Source: Fragilariopsis cylindrus CCMP1102
Lineage: Eukaryota; Bacillariophyta; Bacillariophyceae; Bacillariales; Bacillariaceae
Assembly (NCBI GenBank): GCA_900095095.1
Contig: FMBT01000348.1
Coordinates: forward strand, 186,001 to 250,000
DNA length: 64,000 nucleotides
Reading direction: 5' to 3'
Within the stretch, counting starts at the first letter, position 1. Every line of letters starts with the position of its first letter. The translations under genes were made by a program, and so were the position numbers. This document shows positions 59,195 to 64,000 of the stretch, one piece after another. Under the pieces are notes generated by a model. It did not search any database. It was not told the origin of the DNA and saw only the letters and a list, made by a program, of their open reading frames with translations.

Positions 59195-59784
59195 TTTATT
59201 CTAAAACTGTGTGCTAATAAAGCAAGATATACTGACTGTAGTACTAGTATTAATAATTTGTTGTTGCTGTGTGTTTGTATTTTCAATGATGAAGTCAGAA
59301 TTCACAAGTTGCTAACATAGCAACAAGCAACATGCAAGCAGGGATTTTTTGAACATCGTCGTCCCGATCTACATTAATACATCAATTTGAGACTTAAATC
59401 ATATTTTTCTCTTTTTGTTCAATCATTATTTATTAAGAGAGATTGAAGATATTGTACAGTAGTACTCAGTACTGTGTTTATGTTTCTTTCATCGAGCGCG
59501 CGGGCTCGCGCGTGACCTTTTTTAAAAATCGAATTCTACGTAACAGCAATCAAAAAATCCAGAAAAAAAAACATTTTTTGAGAACATTTTTTAAACATAT
59601 ATACGATGGACGATTACAACGGCATCGACAGCAGTGACTACGGGATACTGCTACATCATCATCATCATCATAATCACGAGTTACAATAAGTTCTGCTGAG
59701 AAAATATCATAACATAGTAAAAACACAACAAACTGTACTCCATCATAAAGCATCCCGACTATTTATTTCTTAACATACTAAACG
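59195..59784. promoter_or_regulatory. Divergent intergenic region with a GC-rich palindrome
   Basis: Space between the hydrolase and the GCNA gene. A self-complementary GC-rich block (CGCGCGGGCTCGCGCG, 59497-59512) stands out from AT-rich surroundings and contains the CGCGCGGG octamer. A CAT/CATCAT run lies at 59654-59672. Confidence 0.45.
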
Positions 59785-61417
59785 ATGACGACAAAAGACA
59801 GTGCATCCGTACCTTTATCAACTCGTGATCCAAATCAAACAGAAAGCGAAAGAATTAAGGCTAGATTCGATAGAGATTTTCTTCCTAAATATGGTTCGTT
59901 GTGGCGAAAAATTGAAGAAAAGAAGAACTTTCCCATTCTTGAAACTATTAATACTATATCAAATCCTCGTCGTGTCTTGAATTTTGCAGATGCCATAAAA
60001 AGAAAAGAAAGAGTAACGATAAACGTTTCACCTTTGCACCGGGACCAGGAATGTCAAGAGGAAGAGTGTGATTGTCCTACACCAATCGAAGACTTTGTGA
60101 TCGAACAACAGGAGAATGCGAATCACACGATTGATTTAACGGCCGAAGAACCAATAAAAAGAGCAGGAGAAAGCAGTAGAACTGAAAATGTCGAAAATGT
60201 AATTAATAGATCAAATTTTCGTAATTTGAGGAAGGTAAAACTTATCGATAGTGCTACTAGTGACGAAGTGAGCGAAAATGAAGAAGAAGATGACGAGGAT
60301 AATAATTCATCTAATTCATTGCAATCTACGGTGCTTAAATTTGATCTTTCTCGTTTGGAGATCACACTAGAAGAAGGTAAATGTGTAGAAACTGACATAA
60401 ACGATAGTATTGACACTGAAAATGAAGCAGACGATGAGCATGGTTCTAAAACTGACGACGAGGAAGAGCGTGAATGGATACCAGATAATATACTAAATCG
60501 TCATATATAATGGCTTCTATAGAAAGCCCAATGAAGAGAAAGATGAAACCAATAGAACCCGATACTATCGATCTTTGCGATAGTAGTAGCTACGACAACG
60601 GAGGCTATAGCGATTTTACAGTAGCCGAAGATACTTCTGATGACTGCGATGAGACAAAACCAGTCGGCGCAAAACCAAGAATGAAAACAAAAACAGGTAT
60701 ACCCAAAGCAGTGTTTCGAAAAATCGTGATAGAATTACCAACTCAACATTTAAAGAATTCAATCAAAGTGCATTTGGGTCGAAACTTGGAAGTGTAGAAG
60801 TTTTATGGTCGAATAAACTTAAAACAACAGCAGGACGTACGATATTACGTAATTGTAGACTTAATATGACCGGACTGCCTGAAGCGGCTCGCCATTATTG
60901 AACTAAGTACAAAAGTTATTGACGACGAAGCCCGGCTTCGTGAAACTCTACTGCACGAGCTGGTCCATGCCGCTGTCTGGATTTTTGAGGGTGTGAGTAA
61001 GCCTCCACATGGTGCCGACTTCAAACGGTGGGCTAAAATTGCTATGAAAAAATGTCCAGATGTTGTTGTTACCACCACTCATCAATACGAGATAAATTAC
61101 AAATTTACTTGGAGGTGCGATGATCCTAGCTGCTCTTTTATTATTGGAAGACATAGCAGAAGTGTCGACGTCGTACGTCATCGATGCGGAAAATGTAAAA
61201 GTAAACTAATCGAGGTTTCATCTGATGGTGCGCCGAAGAAACCACCGTCTGCGTATAATCTTTTCGTTGCAGAAAATTCAAAGATCGTTCGGGAAAGACT
61301 CATCAATTCACAAAAGTTATTAAAAGCCCAAGCCCACGGAAACCGCACTGTAAACAATCCGATGTATTGAAAGAAGTAGGTCGGCTTTGGCGAGAACATA
61401 AGAATGCGAACAAGTAG
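59785..61417 (+). CDS. GCNA: GCNA-type SprT protease: disordered acidic region, SIMs, SprT, zinc finger, HMG box (several frame breaks)
   Basis: The first ~330 codons encode an acidic disordered region with two SUMO-interaction-like motifs (HTIDLTAEE and DTIDLCDSSS). The SprT domain follows: LWSNKLKTTAGRT, IELSTKVID, and HELVHAAVW with the HExxH zinc site. Next are a zinc ribbon (WRCDDPSC...HRCGKCKSKL) and an HMG box (PKKPPSAYNLFVAEN... SDVLKEVGRLWREHKN). This order matches animal GCNA, which removes SUMO-tagged DNA-protein crosslinks. The frame breaks near 60506, 60754 (AAA), 60880 and 61353 (AAA); at both AAA sites one extra A restores family sequence. Separate overlapping genes are the alternative, but the domain order argues for one. 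Confidence 0.8.
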
Positions 61418-61752
61418 CGAATATGCGCTAATTGCGAAGCAGGTTTACAGAAGGCGTCTTTTTCTTCTCTCGCATACTTGTATGGAAAAATAGTCTACTT
61501 CTACGCAATCAAAGTAAATGAACAGAACTATTTAATAACGAGTGTACAATGAATCGATGCTATACCATTTTTTTCTACTAGAAAGGAAGACATAGTAATC
61601 TAGATTAGTTTAATGTGAATAAAGGTTTTTGTGAGTTCTGTATCAGATTGATTGTGCTTTTCTTTCAATGATGACTATGAACACAGCAGCAAAACGTACA
61701 CAGTCTGGCTCCATCTAACTGACTTCATCTAACTGTCAGCCCTTACAGTTAG

Positions 61753-62735
61753 TTATACATCCCATCGAAAGACGTAAATAAAAACTGGACCAGCTTCTCC
61801 GTCATTATCGATTTTTGAATTATTTTCATCAGTATTATCATCGTTATTACCCTCCTCCTCCTCATCGTCGCGTTCGTTACTCTTTTCCACCAACTCGTAG
61901 CAAAAGCCGTATTCTCGAGCCTTCTGTAGGACGAAATCTATTGTTACAGGAACTTTCCGTTTAGCAAATGCCATCCAGAACACTCCATCATCTGTTAGTA
62001 GTGTGCGAATCGTTTCCCACAATGGGTCTATCACTACGGAAGCATATATGACATCAGAAGCAATGATAACAGAAAATTTCGACGACGATGATGACGATGA
62101 TGATTCATTGAGAAATTTCTTACTTTGATCAAGTCCCCAAATCAATTGTTTCGGATATATGTAGAATTTTCGCCATTTTTATCTGAGCCAACAAGTCGAT
62201 TTACAGCAATATTCTTTCTTAATAACGTCATCGCATCAGAATCACCATCCGTTACAACAACGATAGAATCAGGAGCGAGACGATGGGCAAGAATACCATT
62301 TAAACCAAGCCCGGCACCGAGTTCTAGGATTCTAGTTCCTTGCCGCAATTCGTCTGCGTTTGCACACATGTAATGACACAAGTACTTTGAAGCTTTCCAT
62401 AAAGTCAAGCCAGTTGATTGCCAAACCTCATCGGATCCTGTCTTATATCCATGAATATTCAGTAGTATTTTATTATTCGTGGTCGTGGTCGTACTAGAGT
62501 TCGTCACTTCCGTTACATCAAAGCGAAAAGAAAAAATTTCATGTGGGTCTTGATCAGCGAAGATGTCAAATGTTCCATTCTCTTCCTCATCATCATCGTC
62601 TGATTCTCCCTCCCTTGCTGGGTCGAGTTTTTGGTTTGCCGACACCACTTCGTCGTCAGGCCATCTTATACTCGCATCCGTCCATTGTGTATCTTCTTCG
62701 TTGGTTGTTACCGTCATGGTCGTCGTGTGTGTCAA
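61753..62735 (-). CDS. METTL21-like protein N-methyltransferase (one frame break)
   Basis: A minus-strand gene with a Rossmann SAM-binding core. Motif I is ILELGAGLGLNGILAH, the acidic strand is VVVTDGDSDAMTLLRKNI, the post-I segment reads QLIWGLDQSKKF, and a motif resembling the family's (D/N)xxY is SDVIYA. The upstream W-x-S-x-x-x-LW-like segment (VWQSTGLTLWKASKYL) is typical of Methyltransf_16/METTL21. The frame breaks near 62150 in an AAA run; one more A gives YIRKQLIWG. Members methylate lysines of chaperones or translation factors; the substrate here is unknown. It is convergent with the GCNA gene. Confidence 0.8.
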
Positions 62736-62999
62736 TTCATTTTGTGGTTGCTACATCAACATGTTTACAGTCTACGTACAGTAATTTTGAAATTTCAAAT
62801 GCTGAAATTAAAACTCGAAAACATAGCAGTAGTAGATTCATTCATTTGACATCATTCCTCTGTATTATGTGGCGAATATTTTCACAAGATTGGAGTAAAC
62901 GTGACTGAAAAAGTGAAGTTAAGGATGTCATATACAGACAGTATGGTAAATGCTATAATTTATGATACCTAGTAGGGTACTTCAAACTGAGGGAGGATC
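62736..62999. other. Short intergenic stretch upstream of the methyltransferase
   Basis: Promoter and 5' UTR of the minus-strand methyltransferase; nothing else seen. Confidence 0.4.
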
Positions 63000-63428
63000 A
63001 AAGCGATGATAACTATATGTATGTTCTGTATCAGAGTAATCGAGTTAATCAACTCTTAAGATGACTTTAGATTTTGATGACACGTATGAATTAGCGAGAC
63101 TGTATCGCTAATTCACCCACTAATAACTAGTAATTGATAAGTCGGACTTATTCCGACGTATCACTGTAATCATAATTTCAAATAACTAAATTCTAAAACA
63201 GAAAACTATTGCTTCTACTTACTTAGTTTCTTTACTTAACTACGAAGCAAATCGTTGGTTATGAGCCCAAATACACTCTAAATCCTCTGACAACCACTGA
63301 TTTCAGACCTACACGCACACTCTTAGCGATATCATTCGCTCCAGCAAGCCATTAAGCAAACCTATAACGACCCGTGTCTCAATTTACTTAGGTCTCGTGT
63401 TTCAACTCACTTAAGTAAATCAGCGAGC

Positions 63429-63725
63429 ATGATGAACCAAACATACCGTTACCTCGCTCATGTTTTATTACTACTCTTATTAACAACCAAAGCAACCTCT
63501 TTCTGGACTACTACCTACAGCCTTCAGCCTTCCTACTCCATAACAGCCATATCAAACAAGCAAAAAGCCTACTTTAACCTCATGTCCGATACCTTAAGCC
63601 TCGATTCAAAACACTCGCCTATCGCCTCCTTATCTCAATCTACTCTACTATCTCCAGCTTTCAACTTTCCGCTTCCTCCTAAACGAATATCTATGTTCCT
63701 AGTCCCATCAAAACACCCACCATGA
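63429..63725 (+). CDS. Small ORF with signal-like N-terminus, possibly the start of the element's gag frame
   Basis: 98 codons starting MMNQTYRYLAHVLLLLLL. The stop (63723-63725) overlaps the ATG of the next frame by the sequence ATGA. The frame difference is -1, the same as the homopolymer breaks elsewhere, so this may be the N-terminal part of one longer protein. No family recognised. Confidence 0.35.
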   Translation: MMNQTYRYLAHVLLLLLLTTKATSFWTTTYSLQPSYSITAISNKQKAYFNLMSDTLSLDSKHSPIASLSQSTLLSPAFNFPLPPKRISMFLVPSKHPP

Positions 63726-64000
63726 CAACTACAAAGCAAATCACCGTCGGTGAAATCAAGATGGATGTCAAAATTGGCACCGAACAAGCTCGCATTTCTT
63801 CAGGAGCCATTTACCTCAAAGCTGATAGAGCAAACTTAAGCGAGCGCGATAAGATTGATCTTCTCAAGCTTATCAGCTCCAAGCAACAACAACTCTTTGC
63901 CAGTGTCACTATCTCTATCAACAATCCACAGAAACTGGTCAACAACCATTCTACCTCCAAACTCCTTGAGGAATGTGACCGTAACCTTTCTAAGTTCGAC
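63722..64000 (+). CDS. Partial gag-like ORF, truncated by window end
   Basis: Open from the ATG at 63722 to the window edge (93 codons): MTTTKQITVGEIKMDVKIG... with a charged helical character (SERDKIDLLKLISSKQQQL). No membrane or catalytic motif. Position 3' of a tRNA-Met-type primer-binding site supports gag of a copia-type element. The domain itself is not recognised with certainty. Confidence 0.5.
   Translation, partial: MTTTKQITVGEIKMDVKIGTEQARISSGAIYLKADRANLSERDKIDLLKLISSKQQQLFASVTISINNPQKLVNNHSTSKLLEECDRNLSKFD

Larger units (their letters stand above)
63000..64000 (+). mobile_element. 5' end of a probable Ty1/copia LTR retrotransposon, cut by the window edge
   Basis: GGTTATGAGCCC (63257-63268) is the reverse complement of GGGCTCATAACC, the anticodon arm of initiator tRNA-Met as in yeast. 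Drosophila copia primes from this half-tRNA. The sequence before it, with two hairpins (63088-63114 and near 63141-63158), would be the 3' part of the 5' LTR. A gag-like frame begins 3' of it and runs off the window. The left border of the LTR cannot be set without the other LTR. Confidence 0.6.

Noticed and set aside
59785-60797. Two separate overlapping genes (59785-60510 and 60510-60797)
   Set aside because: Both parts are acidic with SIM-like motifs and lead into one SprT domain; the one-base offset matches the general deletion pattern.
1-64000. CRISPR arrays, bacterial operons, rRNA or tRNA genes
   Set aside because: No regularly spaced repeats with unique spacers, no Shine-Dalgarno-linked genes and no complete tRNA or rRNA signature were found; genes have eukaryotic introns.

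Overview
The window reads as nuclear DNA of a diatom (Bacillariophyta, probably pennate). It is AT-rich, carries monocistronic genes on both strands with short GT-AG introns, and encodes families typical of that lineage: a fused isopentenyl diphosphate isomerase-squalene synthase, a plastid-targeted 3-dehydroquinate synthase whose presequence has an aromatic residue after the signal-peptide cut, transmembrane LRR proteins, FAS1-domain and trypsin-like secreted proteins, and an AMT1-type ammonium transporter. No organelle or prokaryotic signature (operons, Shine-Dalgarno sites, rRNA, tRNA, CRISPR) was seen.

Layout: 0-8 kb holds a fold-back repeat, a four-exon trypsin-like protease, a 5'-truncated non-LTR retrotransposon with intact target-site duplications, and a FAS1 protein. 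8-14 kb holds a glutamate-dehydrogenase-like gene that has lost its catalytic residues, an RluA-type pseudouridine synthase and a Beclin-1/ATG6 gene. 14-25 kb holds a large LRR membrane protein, 3-dehydroquinate synthase, a glutathione S-transferase with an in-frame TGA exactly at the catalytic cysteine, and the ammonium transporter. 25-27.6 kb has no gene I can support. 27.6-37 kb holds MRD1/RBM19 (five RRMs), NSE4, a secreted or anchored cupin-like protein and an acidic hypothetical protein. 38-47 kb holds a mitochondrial-type dehydrogenase kinase (PDK/BCKDK), IDI-SQS and a LON-substrate-binding-domain protein. 47-56 kb holds cyclase-associated protein, an ING/SGF29 chimera, a multipass membrane protein and a cold-shock-domain protein. 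56-64 kb holds a second truncated copy of the same retrotransposon, an alpha/beta hydrolase, a GCNA-type SprT protein, a protein methyltransferase and the 5' end of a probable Ty1/copia element that runs off the window.

The genes do not form one pathway; most are single housekeeping genes. Three observations stand out. (1) The GST is a candidate selenoprotein: TGA replaces the active-site Cys codon, the frame is kept on both sides, and a SECIS-like hairpin lies just after the stop. (2) The glutamate-dehydrogenase-like protein keeps fold, intron and an uninterrupted frame but has replaced all five core catalytic or substrate residues, so it looks like a selected pseudoenzyme. (3) An ING N-terminal domain is joined to an SGF29 tandem Tudor domain in place of the usual PHD finger.

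A caution: many otherwise conserved genes (trypsin, LRR, MRD1, NSE4, cupin-like, SQS, GCNA, methyltransferase) carry one-base frame breaks. Nearly all move the frame in the same direction, and most are explained by one missing base in a short homopolymer. I treat these as probable consensus errors of the assembly, not pseudogenes or programmed frameshifts. The TGA in the GST is not of this class.
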